A DNA stretch of 64,000 nucleotides from Marisa cornuarietis (Eukaryota; Mollusca; Gastropoda; Architaenioglossa; Ampullariidae). The DNA is taken from contig SMMW01000018.1 of assembly GCA_004794655.1 (NCBI GenBank), forward strand, positions 1-64,000. The letters run 5' to 3'. The translations under genes and the position numbers were made by a program. This document shows positions 36,707 through 45,719 of the stretch, one piece after another. A model generated the notes under the pieces. The model was not told the DNA's origin and searched no databases. It saw nothing but the letters and a program-made list of their open reading frames with translations. Each line of letters begins with the position of its first letter. Position 1 is the stretch's first letter.

Positions 36707-39700
36707 CATTGACCTGCACTTACATCTATCCAGAAACATGCATGCATCCACGCAGACGATATGTAGGAGTGGGGGAAAGAGAAAGAGAGAATAGGAGGAA
36801 GGTGGAGGAACAACTAAGAGCTAGTCTCCCTACTCCCCCGCCTGACTGCACCACTGCGTCTAATTTTGTCGGCGCGTTCAAACCCCGAGCCCTCTCTTCC
36901 TTTGAAAAGTTGTCTTTCAACCCTCGGGCGGGTCTGACGAGATTTCATAACAGTTCAATAGCCCGTCCCGTGCACTCGCTACGGCAGTGACTGGCTGCAA
37001 GGCCTCAAAAGACTTTAATGAAGCTGCCTCCTCCCTCGTCTCAGCTCGGGCCCATGTCAGGTCCTGATCGGGGCTTCTTGTCCGCTGTCACATCTTTCCT
37101 CACACCATGTTAGTGTTCGTGTGGTCACCAACACTTGTAACGGCTCCTATGTGTTTACGTCATTGTAGTTCTGCACCTCATTTTTAACAGTTAGTTGCAA
37201 GCTTTGGTAGCATTATCAAGATCATGTTGTGAAAAAACGCTTCCAAACTGCTTTGTTCATAATTAAATAATTAAAATTAGTTATAATTTGATGGCTGAGG
37301 TACTGCGAGTAAGAAGCATTGTTAATTGGTGTAAATAACTCATCATACTTTTAACTACGTGTTATTATAATAATTATAATAAATAATAATAAAGTGAACT
37401 TAAGTAGTGCCATATCCCGGCCCTATAGACAAGCTCATGGCGCTTTACAGAAAAAAGACACACAGAGAGACATACACGGACGCAGGCAACATGGCAGTCA
37501 GAGTTGTTATCTATATAGAATGCCATATAACATGAAAGTTATGTAGTCAGAAGTTTCTCCCAGTTTGCACAATTCGTGTGTAAAACTAAACCGGAGTGTA
37601 AATGCTCCTATCCACGCCACAGGTCCAGTCCTTGAACGGATGTAACATGGAGATGTCTCTTTTGTTGTTGTTGTTGGTGGTGGTTTTGTTTGTTTGTTTG
37701 TTTGGCTGCTAATTGGTTTGCCAACAAAACGTCTCTTTCAAAACCAAAATGAGTTTACAAAACATTCGAAAGAGAAACAGTGCAAATCCACTGATTTAAT
37801 ATTTTCAAGACGTTCAGCTCCTCGCCATCCTTCATGAGTCGCAAATCCAGAAACATTCATGTATCGTCAGACACTTTCATATCTCGTTTTAGTGTGGTTG
37901 TCAAAACAGTGGGAGAATTCTCAGCAAAAATGATATAACGGAAGATTGATGTCTCCCGCCTATACTCGACCAAGACCATGAGGGTCGGGGATTAAAGATT
38001 CAAATTTTGTCTCCAAACGCATTAATTGTTTTTCCTATACTGGGCTGAACTATTTTTCTGTAGAATTAGCTGCTGGTCGTCGTAAAACATCATGAGCCAA
38101 CAGAGAGAGAGAGAGAGAAAGAAAGCGAGATAAATGTTATGCATTAAACATTATTTGTTTCTCTCTTTCTTTCTAGAAGAATAGGCTGATGGTTTGGGGA
38201 TGACCGTGAACCTCAGCGAAACCAGAGTCATCGTGTTTTTCAAAGATTTGAAATATCAGCCATCAATGTGCACCAATATCGCCTTAAAAATGATGTATTC
38301 GCTAGCCAGTTGATTTATCCCTCGATGCAAACATGAGAGTAAAGATAAGGTAAGCCTGTTGTTTGACTGTGCTGCCTATTAAAGAGAGTGTAAGTTGTGT
38401 ATTAAAACCTACAAGACCATATGTTCATGGTACCAATGGAGTCATGCGAGTCTTTCTAGATAAATCTGAAGCAACCATCAAATAAATTACTAGATATTTG
38501 TATCAAGTATTCACAAACAGACATGAAACCTAAACATTCATATCGACAAGTGGAAATGTTAAGATGTAAAATATAATGTCATTACAACTATTATTGATGT
38601 TTTTTTATATAATTTCCCTCTTGAAAGAAAACCAAAATGTTCTCTCAATAAAGAATCTCTCTCTCTCTCTGTTGACTTATGATTTTTACAACGATCAGCA
38701 ACTAAGTGTAATATCACAGCAAACTATTCAACCCTAGCATCGAAAATATTATGCTATATACAGCAAATGTTAAAACCTGATTTGATTTGTGTGTCAATTA
38801 AACCGGTCTTTCCACGGCACCTGCTTAATTCGTCGCAGGTTGGGAGAGATGACAGGCTATTGAAACTTTTGCCTATGTTATAGCAGATGGATTGCCTTGT
38901 TATTTTTTTATTTCTATTATCATGTGTGTATGCTATTTTGTTTATATGTATGTTGCTTAAATTTTGAATATTCTATGTATGATTGTAAGTGTTGTACACG
39001 TATGTATGCGGCATAAAAATGTCAAAAAAAATAATTATATCTATACGTGCCGGAGGCGAAATTTGAACCTTCAGTCCCCGAGCCTCACGGTCTTGGTCCA
39101 GTAGAAAAAGGAAAGAGACGAGTGTGCAGGGGCCCGAGTTTGGACGTGCAGTGATCATCTCAGGGAACTGCCGAGGGTTGGGGCGGCCACTGTTCGCTGA
39201 CCGCCGACTGACGCCTGGCAGTCTGACCTCCCGCCACGGCCCTTCGACCCTGGCGACCCTTCGTGACTTCTTCCGGACCCCATCCACACCTTTTTTTCTC
39301 CTCCAATCCCAGGTTCCCATGCCTCCCTCCTCCCCTCTCTTCTATCGCACTACCGCTTTTTTTTTTTTTTTTTTGGTAATACCCCGTGTTCAACTCCTCC
39401 TTTCGGATGGGTGCGCACAAGTATAATGGAATGGCTCAGTCAGAAAAACAAAGATAAAACGAAAGAGGGCCTTCTTTTATTAGATGACTTGTAACTTAAC
39501 AGCGCAATGCCGGCGCCAAAGAACGAGCTTCCAGGATGATAGATGATAGGTCTGATCACGTCGCCGATGAATGTTGTAGGGGTGAGGAGCTCATAAACGT
39601 TCTTGGACAGAAAGATCGACAAAGAAACCAGGAGAACCCCGTTTCCCCCCCCCCCCCCAAAGATCGATCGGCAGTCTGTGAGTAACTCTTACAGTAGGCA

Positions 39701-42700
39701 AGAGTGATCTCCCACAGAAAGAAGCATCACTTCCTACAAATTTGGCTTCACCGTACTTTCAACGGTATGTGGCCAAAGTCATTAAAATCATTCTCCGTGT
39801 TATTAGAAATTAACTAATTAGAACAAAGTCGAGAATCACATTCAGAGCGTGGTATGTTCTTCATTAATAATACTGGACACCTTGCAGTGCTGTGAGGTGG
39901 AAGATGGCAACACAGATAAGTGCTAACCCAGGTTATAGTCCAGGCACTACACAAGCTAACGATACATGACTGTTGTGGTTTCTTTCTTTCTTTTTTTTAA
40001 TTTTATTAAAGTGTATCATCAGAATGTTTATCTGTTGGCGCTCGTGTCCTCTAGATGTCTGCCCCTCTTTACACGTGCAGCATGGTGGGACTTAGTAGAC
40101 AAGGCCGGACTTAATTTAACTCTCATGTAATCTAGATATGCATGTATCATGGCTGGACTGAAAATAATGCTTTTACATAGTACTGATTAAAATCGTTTTA
40201 GGTCGGTTGTTTGACAGTTTATAAAAATATGATTGTCTTTATCTCTAACTGAATCCCACTTAAAGAGGATACTTTTTTAAAATTCACGACAAAAAAGTGC
40301 GAGTATTTTAAACTGAGGTTGAATGTAGTTTGCTAACAATCTTTCAACGACAATTTATTTGGTAGCAAGCACACCTGTGTTCAGATACTGCACACGTAGC
40401 GATGAGACCACAACAAAACCGGAAAAGGTGAAAACTATAATTGAAGCAGAGGTCACATGCATGCATAATTCTTCTAAGTTATCCCTAGCAGCAGTAGTGT
40501 GTATCTAGCACATCGGTTCATCACTGAACTGCATGCTGTCTGTCGAAAACAGCTCTTCTTGAGAAGTTGTGAGCTGTTAGGGTTATACGAAATATTTACA
40601 GCTTAATATCCAGAACCACGATAAAATTCTTAAAGGACAACACGAGCCCGCAAATCGCTGGAAATAAATCATAAAATATCAAAAAACATATTCCGGTGGT
40701 ATTTTATGACAAAGAGGCAGGAAAAATATTATTTTCATTTTTTTCTCTTATCTTCACCCGGATTTGTGGAGAAAACAGGAAGTGGCGAATGGGCAGTATT
40801 TCTAAAAGTAGTATCCTCTGCATGACCTGCATTCGAAGAGAAAAGATGCAATCCTTGGTAAAAGAAAACAGACCAGGTCACAATGTACTGCTGCTGAATG
40901 TTCTCTTCGTTACTCTGACAGATTTTGTACACATGAAGGAAATACTAAAGATAATGGCAGCAAACGCCAGTGGATTCATTTTGTTCAGAGATGTGTATAT
41001 ACAGGTCTCTCATTTGTTCAAGCGTGTCGCATCTGTCCAGTCTGCACAAAGTCTGACGGCACCAGTTAATTGTGCCACACTTTCGAAAAGATGCTCCTTT
41101 TTCCGCTTTGCTTTTTTTCTTTTTTGCTTTGTTTATCAGTGAGACTGTTACTGAGGTCCCTATTTACCCTCTGGCTGGAAGCCAGCATCGCACCTACCCT
41201 CGCCCTCGATCATGACGTCACACCAGTACTTGGCTCGCAGCTGACGCGGCATGGCGGCCGCCAGGTCCCAACGGTACGCCCTGGGAGTTAATTTAACGCC
41301 AGTTATTTCCCCTATCGGCTCTCGTGTCGTAAAGATGCTTTTTCGTCTCGCGAGTTACGACGTGTAGCCGCGGTTCCTGGCTGCACTACATCTTACGTGG
41401 GGCGTCCACCTGTCCACGGAAGTAAGGGACGCCACTCGTCGCATTATACCCCGATTTACGAGCACGTCGTCGGCTTAATGAGCCACATAAAACCGCCGTA
41501 TCGCCCCTCGCGCCCGCGCCCGAGCCGTAACTCATCGCCTGTCGTCATAAGCTAATATTCCGTCGGGCTGCTTGCGCGCCACATGCAAAGCACGCGCGGA
41601 TTGTCGCCCTTGATGTTGGTGCTGGTACCGATGGTGTTGGCAGGAACTGTATCGCCCTCGCAGCGCCTGGCGGAAGAAAGCTGTCACGACTACAGACTGA
41701 CTGTCAGACGAACAAACCCGCTGAAATACTGAAAGAATAGGCAGACCAAAATGGAGGTGCCAGAGCCGTTACACATATTCCACGAGTAAGGTGACCATCC
41801 CGAGACTGAAGTTCCAGAGCTGCTACATGTACTGAAGGAATACGAAGCCAGTCAACTGACTGTAGAAGTGTGGACACAGAGCGCAGATCGATCTGAACTA
41901 CTAGCTAACAGCCAAATATATAAATGAGGAGAGAGATTTAATAATAATAATAATAATAATAATGTGTGATTAATCTAGCGCACAATGATGACGGAGCATG
42001 CTCTCAGGCCTCGAGACAAGAAAGAGAGACACAGCAGAAGAAGGACGGAAGGATAAACAACCGTAGAGAGAAGTCATAAAAGACAAACATAGAAGATGCA
42101 AAGGGGTATCAAGGAACTTACAGTAAGGATTGAGTTTCGTGAATCCGCAGAAGAAGCCGAACAGGCGGACTAGTCAATGGACGGAAGAAGTAAAAGAAAT
42201 GGTGAGAAGGTGGACTAGCAGTATATGGATTGTTGTTAGGAGTAGTGCTCATGGAGGTGTTTTCAATGCACGTTTAGAGGATTCGATGGAGGGTAGGTGG
42301 CGGATATGGAAGGGAGAGAGCTCCATTATTCTGCACCACGAAAATTAAAAATACTGTGAACAAATGTGGTTGTTCTAGACTTGGGATAGTTAGCACACGG
42401 TTATCAGACGAAAAGCGGCGTAGTCTTGCTGGGATGGAGGGGAAGAGAAGTTCAGAGAATTAGTCAGGGCAGGAGCCTGAAAAGAAACGAAAACAGACTC
42501 GGTACATATTCTCCAGGAATACGGATACCATCGCTAAACATGGCTGGGCTCTGTCAAGCGGAAAACCTGTCTACGTACTGGGGGATTCCGCGCGATACAA
42601 GAGTCTTTCCACTTATTTTTATTGGACTGAAAAACTTCGATAGAAGAATGAGGATTGGTAAGAATGTTGCAGGCAGAATTCTAGTCAGCCAGTCTGGTAA

Positions 42701-45700
42701 CCACACACTAGAACCCGTATAAGACGAATGTTTGAAGAAAAATAAATAAAGGAATCATACATGCTGATTAAAATGCTCCCTTGTTAAATTGAAAAAAGAA
42801 ATGAAAGTATCGCGATAATTTTCATGGTTTTTTTTTAAAGATGAAAAGTAAAATGAAAAAAAGAAGTCGTGGTCATAAAACAAGTCATCTGGCAGGCGAC
42901 AAGATGTACAAGGGCCGCAACATGCTGCCGACACGCCTCATTTCCCCAGCAGGGCGCTGCGGACGCTGCACGCCTCGGACGAAAGGGAGAGAAGATTAGG
43001 CCGCAGAGGGAAGGGGACGGCCATAACCTTTCCTAACGCCTCGTAAAGAGAGCGCCAGCTCCAGGGGACACTACTGCAGCTGGGTAACAGGTTCTGAACA
43101 GTCGGCGACTTCACGAGCTTTGTAACTGGCAGTAGTGTGAGGAGGGCAGCCCCTTGCACCGAACACATTTTATCTGCGCGAAAGGGCGTGAGATAAACCG
43201 GGTATCAGTTTACCCAATGTGTGGGTTTATGCGCTCATTACTAAACAGACCGCAAACAGACGGGACAGAGAAAGACATGATGGAGAAATTAGAGATCGCG
43301 GACAATGAAATCTACTGATAGAAGTAGTCGGCCTACGAATAATAGTAATAATAATACACAGCCACGGTGTCTGAACCACTCAGGCTCACCGCGGGTTACA
43401 ATAAATGCTGATTACAGTTTTTTTTTTCAAAATAAAAAAAAATATTGCGTGCGCCACGTTCTTCGCCCTGAACACACGCACGCTCGCACACACAGAGTTT
43501 AAAGAAAGTAGTCATCGTTGACAATTCCTACACATGCATAATAAACAAATAGTGCAGGAGAGGATGATGAGAAGGAGGACGAGGAGGAGGAGAACGAGGA
43601 GAAAGCGATGTTTTTCATCTTTGCCGTGTGACCTGTCTGGCTCTTATTTGCGGCCTGTTTGTAAAATTGTTTCTTGTAAAATTTGGCTTCGTAACCCAGT
43701 CCAGCTAATAAAATTGAAAAATAAAATTCCTTTCTCTCTTAAAGCTCACTTTGTCAACATCTGCTTCGTGTGTTCCTCAGCAGAGGAAAACAAACACAAA
43801 CAAAAGAGTTAGTGGACCCATTACATTTTATCACTATACCTCGCCAGTCTGGAAGCACCTGCTCTTTTACTGGTTTGAAAACTTATCACAGTGGTAGGGG
43901 TCTGGGTCTATACAAGCTTAATTAAAAAAACAAACGTTCACAGCAAAATAAAGGGAAGGCGAAATAAAGAAAAACAAATTAATAAATGTCAAAACGGGAG
44001 GAAATAAAATGTGAGTGAAAGAATGAGTCATTCGTTCATTTACACATTCAGGTTAATGATTGTCAGGCGATAATAATAATACAGGAAAGTTCTTGTTTTG
44101 GTTTGAATCTTTCTCTTCAGACCGATTTTAAACAGTTATCCTCGAACATTTGACCGAGTCTAGCAATGGTGTGTGAAGGCGGCGGGATACCCAGTGATTT
44201 CGGGAAGGACGCTTGTGACATTGTTTGGTCAACACTGCTGGTCAACAAGGCCAAACTTGTTTACCAAATACATTGCCAATATTTTTGCCAACACAATGGA
44301 CATTATGGCACTTCGGACGTCTGATGGTTCGACACCCTTCCAGGTTAAGAACGGTTTTAACTCTTGTCAAGCTGGCGCTAATCACTGTTGTCTCACGTGT
44401 TTATGTGAGATGTTGCACTGGTTACTGCTGTCTCACGTGTTTATTATGTGAGATGTTGCGCTGGTTACTGTTGTCTCACGTGTTTATTATGTGAGATGTT
44501 GCGCTGGTTACTGTTGTCTCACGTGTTTATTATGTGAGATGTTGCACTGGTCACTGCTGTCTCACGTGTTTATTATGTGAGATGTTGCACTGGTTACTGC
44601 TGTCTCACGTGTTTATTATGTGAGATATTGCACTGGTTACTGTTGTCTCACGTGTTTATTATGTGAGATGTTGCACTGGTTACTGCTGTCTCACGTGTTT
44701 ATTATGTGAGATGTTGCACTGGTTACTGCTGTCTCACGTGTTTATTATGTGAGATGTTGCGCTAATCACTGCTGTCTCACGTGTTTATTATGTGAGATAT
44801 TGCGCTAATCACTGCTGTCTCACGTGTTTATACTGTGAGATATTGCACTAATCACTGCTGTCTCACGTGTTTATTATGTGAGATGTTGCGCTGGTTACTG
44901 CTGTCTCACATGTTTATTATGAGAGATGTTGCGCTGGTCAATCTTCACTACGCTAGAAGCCACTGACATACGGGAAATGAAAACTTTTTTTCTCGCGTGT
45001 TGTTTGAACGAATTCATTCACTCACTCCAATCTTTTCGCTCAGTCTTTCTCTTGCTCACTTCACTCAATCTGTTAGCTCCAATTTATTGACTCACTGTGC
45101 GTATTCTACTGAATTCTGTCCACTCACGTCACTCACTCACTCCTTTGTCCATTCAGTCCACTCCCTCACTTTAATTATTACACTCTTATCTATCCCCTCA
45201 CAAAACTCATCCATTCCGTTGATTCCACTCCATTGATTTTATTCACAAGATCCGCTCATTTTAATCACACACTGCATTCAGTCTCCTTCACTCCATTGGT
45301 TCCTCTCCCTAACTCCGCTCATTTCAGTTACTCACTCCATTCGACCAACTCACAAAACTCGCACCGTTGATTCTAGTCCTTACCCTCACTAACTCCATTC
45401 TACTCACTTGTTCTCGTCGTTTCATTCACTCTACACAATCCACTCACTTGCTCACCCAACTCTCAACCTCTCCTCTCGGCCATGTTCAAAACATAATAAT
45501 AATAAAGCCTTCAGCGTGAAGAACATAGAATGACATACCAGTAGAGCTCTTGTCGTCTACCACAATAACCTCCAACAAAAGGTCAGGTGGTGTCCGCATC
45601 AACACACTCATCACCGTCCTTCGCAGGACAGAGCGAGCCTCGTTGTGGGTACAGATGACCACGCTCACTGGACCCACACTGCCGAGATCTGTCGAGGCTT

Positions 45701-45711
45701 GGCGCGGACAT
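20074..45711 (-). CDS. GALNT: Polypeptide N-acetylgalactosaminyltransferase, GALNT2/14/16-like (span of 9 exons, partial)
   Basis: Golgi enzyme that starts mucin-type O-glycosylation by moving GalNAc from UDP-GalNAc to Ser/Thr. Nine minus-strand exons (A-I) join in matching phases to 406 residues: GT-A subdomain with [11 protein letters not shown] and VVDD; DSH metal motif (residues 107-109); Gal/GalNAc-T box [14 protein letters not shown] (about 210-223); second metal histidine in CSRVGHVFR (241); linker [10 protein letters not shown]; then two ricin-type lectin repeats. Phrases [25 protein letters not shown] and the PY.FP segment are closest to GALNT2/14/16. Full-length family members have about 550-600 residues, so about 100-150 N-terminal residues (signal anchor, stem, PDTR motif) and the third lectin repeat are missing from my model. 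An oddity is QGDFNW where the family has GGF.W. Confidence 0.93.
20473..20592 (-). CDS. GALNT: GALNT exon H: first lectin repeat
   Basis: The acceptor (TTATTCTTGCAG, AG at 20594-20593) and the strong donor (CTTGTG then GTGAGT at 20472) are both phase 0. It encodes [29 protein letters not shown]. Cys...Gly-Cys-His...Q-x-W fits the alpha ricin repeat of GALNTs. The usual CLD motif is GCVV here, so the Asp used for sugar binding is absent; this repeat may not bind GalNAc. Confidence 0.9.
20770..20806. repeat. (GT)n microsatellite
   Basis: About 19 GT units in the intron between GALNT exons G and H. Confidence 0.95.
20860..22920. other. GALNT intron G-H, no gene
   Basis: Mostly AT-rich unique sequence. 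A (GA)n tract is at about 22223-22240. No exon-like frame with splice sites was found. Confidence 0.5.
22925..23005 (-). mobile_element. tRNA-derived SINE head (candidate)
   Basis: The minus strand reads GGGCTAGTGGTTAGAGCGCC, a good polymerase III A box, then about 30 bases on GCTTGTTCAAGGCC, a B box-like element. It lies only about 100 bp upstream of a GALNT exon border. The arms do not fold as an intact tRNA, so a SINE head is likelier than a tRNA gene. Confidence 0.6.
23108..23251 (-). CDS. GALNT: GALNT exon G: end of catalytic domain and linker
   Basis: The acceptor (AATATTGTTTCAG, AG at 23253-23252) and donor (GGGCAG then GTGAGC at 23107) are both phase 0. It encodes [36 protein letters not shown] and a short linker. 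SR..LR..L.C.SF.WYL.. is the invariant link between catalytic and lectin domains in GALNTs. Confidence 0.95.
23330..23940. other. GALNT intron F-G, no feature seen
   Basis: AT-rich intronic sequence without recognisable repeats or coding frames. Confidence 0.5.
23986..24162 (-). CDS. GALNT: GALNT exon F: GHVFR metal-binding region
   Basis: The acceptor (ATGTTTTTGCAG, AG at 24164-24163) is phase 0. The donor (GCCGTG then GTCAGC at 23985) is phase 0 and weak. It encodes [20 protein letters not shown] and later [16 protein letters not shown]. The histidine of GHVFR is the third Mn2+ ligand in the family. [20 protein letters not shown] replaces the usual catalytic-loop segment and keeps the PY.FP core of GALNT2/14. 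Confidence 0.96.
24809..24926 (-). CDS. GALNT: GALNT exon E: WGGEN box
   Basis: The acceptor (TTTCGTGTGACAG, AG at 24928-24927) is phase 2 and the donor (TTTCAGG then GTCAGC at 24808) phase 0. It encodes [20 protein letters not shown] and [16 protein letters not shown], the Gal/GalNAc-T motif that forms the UDP-GalNAc site. The Trp, the double Gly and the Glu-Asn are intact, so catalysis should be possible. Confidence 0.97.
25096..25256 (-). CDS. GALNT: GALNT exon [10 protein letters not shown] region
   Basis: The acceptor (TGTCTGTCTTCCCAG, AG at 25258-25257) is phase 0 and the donor (ATCCG then GTGAAT at 25095) phase 2. It encodes [20 protein letters not shown] and continues [20 protein letters not shown]. 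The family consensus has Gly-Gly-Phe before the Trp; here the second Gly is Asp. The acceptor tract overlaps a short (CTGT)n run. Confidence 0.96.
25330..26130. other. GALNT intron C-D, no feature seen
   Basis: AT-rich intronic sequence. No repeat or coding frame stands out. Confidence 0.5.
26138..26247 (-). CDS. GALNT: GALNT exon C: DSH catalytic metal motif
   Basis: The acceptor (CATTCTCTTTCAG, AG at 26249-26248) is phase 1. The donor (GAAAAAAG then GTTCCT at 26137) is phase 0. It encodes [20 protein letters not shown] and [16 protein letters not shown]. Asp and His of DSH bind Mn2+ and the nucleotide sugar. The open frame overlapping it in another register is a shadow. Confidence 0.96.
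26373..26421. repeat. (CA)n microsatellite
   Basis: About 24 CA units just inside the B-C intron. Confidence 0.96.
26521..26560. promoter_or_regulatory. TAAT/octamer-like site cluster
   Basis: AATTGCATGCCGTTAATTAC at 26533-26552, with a further TTAAT at 26521. It shares a 12-base identity with the homeobox intron 1 cluster at 10338. Candidate homeodomain/POU binding; no direct evidence of function. Confidence 0.25.
26600..30990. other. GALNT intron B-C, left part
   Basis: Over 4 kb without an exon-like frame. AT-rich with an (ATTT)n run at 26661-26697, a GA tract at 28936-28952 and scattered short frames. The patch near 30100-30650 is more GC-rich, but no gene is supported. Confidence 0.45.
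31008..31040. promoter_or_regulatory. Dense TAAT cluster in GALNT intron B-C
   Basis: TTAATGGG, CTAATTGC and TTAATTAATTCCC lie within 33 bp in an otherwise balanced-composition stretch. It looks like a homeodomain-bound element. Whether it serves GALNT or a distant gene cannot be told. Confidence 0.3.
31280..31830. repeat. Degenerate TTCACATATTCA-type tandem repeat
   Basis: About 550 bases in which variants of (T)TCACATATTCA, GTTCACGT and CAAATTCAAA recur every 15-25 bases on the plus strand. Old, heavily diverged minisatellite. Its stop-poor frames give Phe/His/Thr/Ser-rich nonsense. Confidence 0.65.
31840..36420. other. GALNT intron B-C, right part
   Basis: No exon is seen. It holds a (TG)n tract at 32317-32360, a (GT)n-rich patch at 33858-33931, (CA)n at 34214-34236 and (AAAG)n at 36040-36081. 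The purine-rich patch at 34730-35300 gives long but featureless frames. Confidence 0.45.
36040..36081. repeat. (GAAA)n tetranucleotide repeat
   Basis: About ten AAAG/GAAA units in the GALNT intron. Confidence 0.95.
36428..36535 (-). CDS. GALNT: GALNT exon [18 protein letters not shown] segment
   Basis: The acceptor (CGTTCTGATGTTACAG, AG at 36537-36536) and donor (CTACAGG then GTACAT at 36427) are both phase 1. It encodes [20 protein letters not shown] and [15 protein letters not shown]. This is the segment before the DSH exon. The short loop between DD and KVRVLR is as in GALNT2/14/16 and shorter than in GALNT1-type enzymes. Confidence 0.94.
36640..36704. repeat. (CA)n microsatellite
   Basis: About 32 CA units shortly upstream of GALNT exon B. 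A compound (GT)n-(GA)n tract lies on its other side at 36352-36405. Confidence 0.97.
37375..37480 (-). mobile_element. LINE/SINE 3'-tail remnant (candidate)
   Basis: (AAT)n at 37379-37392 is followed by AAGTAGTGCC and GCTCATGGCGCTTTACAG. An AAT run beside a GCGC(TTTACA)-type segment is the layout of the LINE tails at 1-60 and 41941-42000, and a similar piece lies at 62760-62830. Confidence 0.45.
37950..38025 (+). mobile_element. tRNA-derived SINE copy 1
   Basis: CGACCAAGACCATGAGGGTC and AAGATTCAAATTTTGTCTCC align with the reverse complement of 39040-39105 (GGACCAAGACCGTGAGGCTC, AAGGTTCAAATTTCGCCTCC). GGTTCAAATTTC is a B box. This copy is the more diverged. Confidence 0.7.
39040..39110 (-). 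mobile_element. tRNA-derived SINE copy 2
   Basis: Minus-strand partner of the copy at 37950-38025, about 1 kb away in inverted orientation. It keeps a good B box (AGGTTCAAATTTCGCC). No clear A box or tail was defined, so the ends are approximate. Confidence 0.7.
39120..41930. other. GALNT intron A-B, middle
   Basis: No supported exon. There is a T run at 39358-39374 and a C run at about 39645-39658. A 148-codon plus-strand frame (40696-41142) has no domain or splice support. The segment 41140-41600 is CpG-rich and complex, with TGACGTCA at 41213-41220 and a GTTAATTTAAC palindrome at 41287-41297. Confidence 0.4.
41939..42530 (-). mobile_element. 5'-truncated second copy of the 1-3070 LINE family
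   Basis: (AAT)n at 41940-41963 is followed by CTAGCGCAC, GGAGCATGCTCTCAGGCCTC, GGTGGCGGATATGGAAGG and AAGTTCAGAGAATTAGTCAG. The same order and near-identical text occur at 1-540 (AGAGCATGCTCTTAGCGC, GGTGGCGGATATGGAAAG, AGTTCAGAGAAATAGTCAGG). Only the last 550-600 bases of the element are present, a typical 5' truncation from target-primed reverse transcription. It sits in the GALNT intron with several small indels. Confidence 0.9.
42540..44370. other. GALNT intron A-B, right part
   Basis: No coding feature. A-rich tracts, an (AAT)n-like run near 43341-43358 and a GA-rich purine patch at 43557-43610. Confidence 0.45.
44377..44943. repeat. 43-bp minisatellite, 13 copies, each with an inverted repeat
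   Basis: TCTCACGTG (or TCTCACATG in the last unit) recurs at 44391, 44431, 44474 and then every 43 bases to 44904. Each unit holds TCTCAC...GTGAGA around TTTATTAT, a potential hairpin, then TGTTGCGCTGGTTACTG. Units differ by a few alternating substitutions. Head-to-tail without spacers. Confidence 0.97.
44990..45480. repeat. CACTCA-rich degenerate repeat
   Basis: About 490 bases where CACTCACTC, TCCATTC and TCATT(C/T)A variants recur irregularly. Old simple-sequence expansion directly upstream (gene strand: downstream) of GALNT exon A. Confidence 0.6.
45539..45711 (-). CDS. GALNT: GALNT exon A: start of glycosyltransferase domain
   Basis: The acceptor (TTTTCTATTCGTGCAG, AG at 45713-45712) is phase 2 and the donor (TCTACTG then GTATGT at 45538) phase 1. 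It encodes [37 protein letters not shown] and [31 protein letters not shown] is the first conserved block of GALNTs, and VVDD holds UDP-contacting acidic residues. The first Cys is the conserved one that follows the PDTR motif, so one more coding exon must precede. Confidence 0.96.
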
Positions 45712-45719
45712 CTGCACGA

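Noticed and set aside
40696..41142. 148-codon plus-strand frame
   Set aside because: No recognised domain, no splice or start context, Phe/Ser-rich and consistent with chance in AT-rich DNA.
8455..44943. CRISPR-like regular arrays (29 bp x 8 and 43 bp x 13)
   Set aside because: Units are contiguous with no unique spacers, and the context is eukaryotic introns; these are minisatellites.
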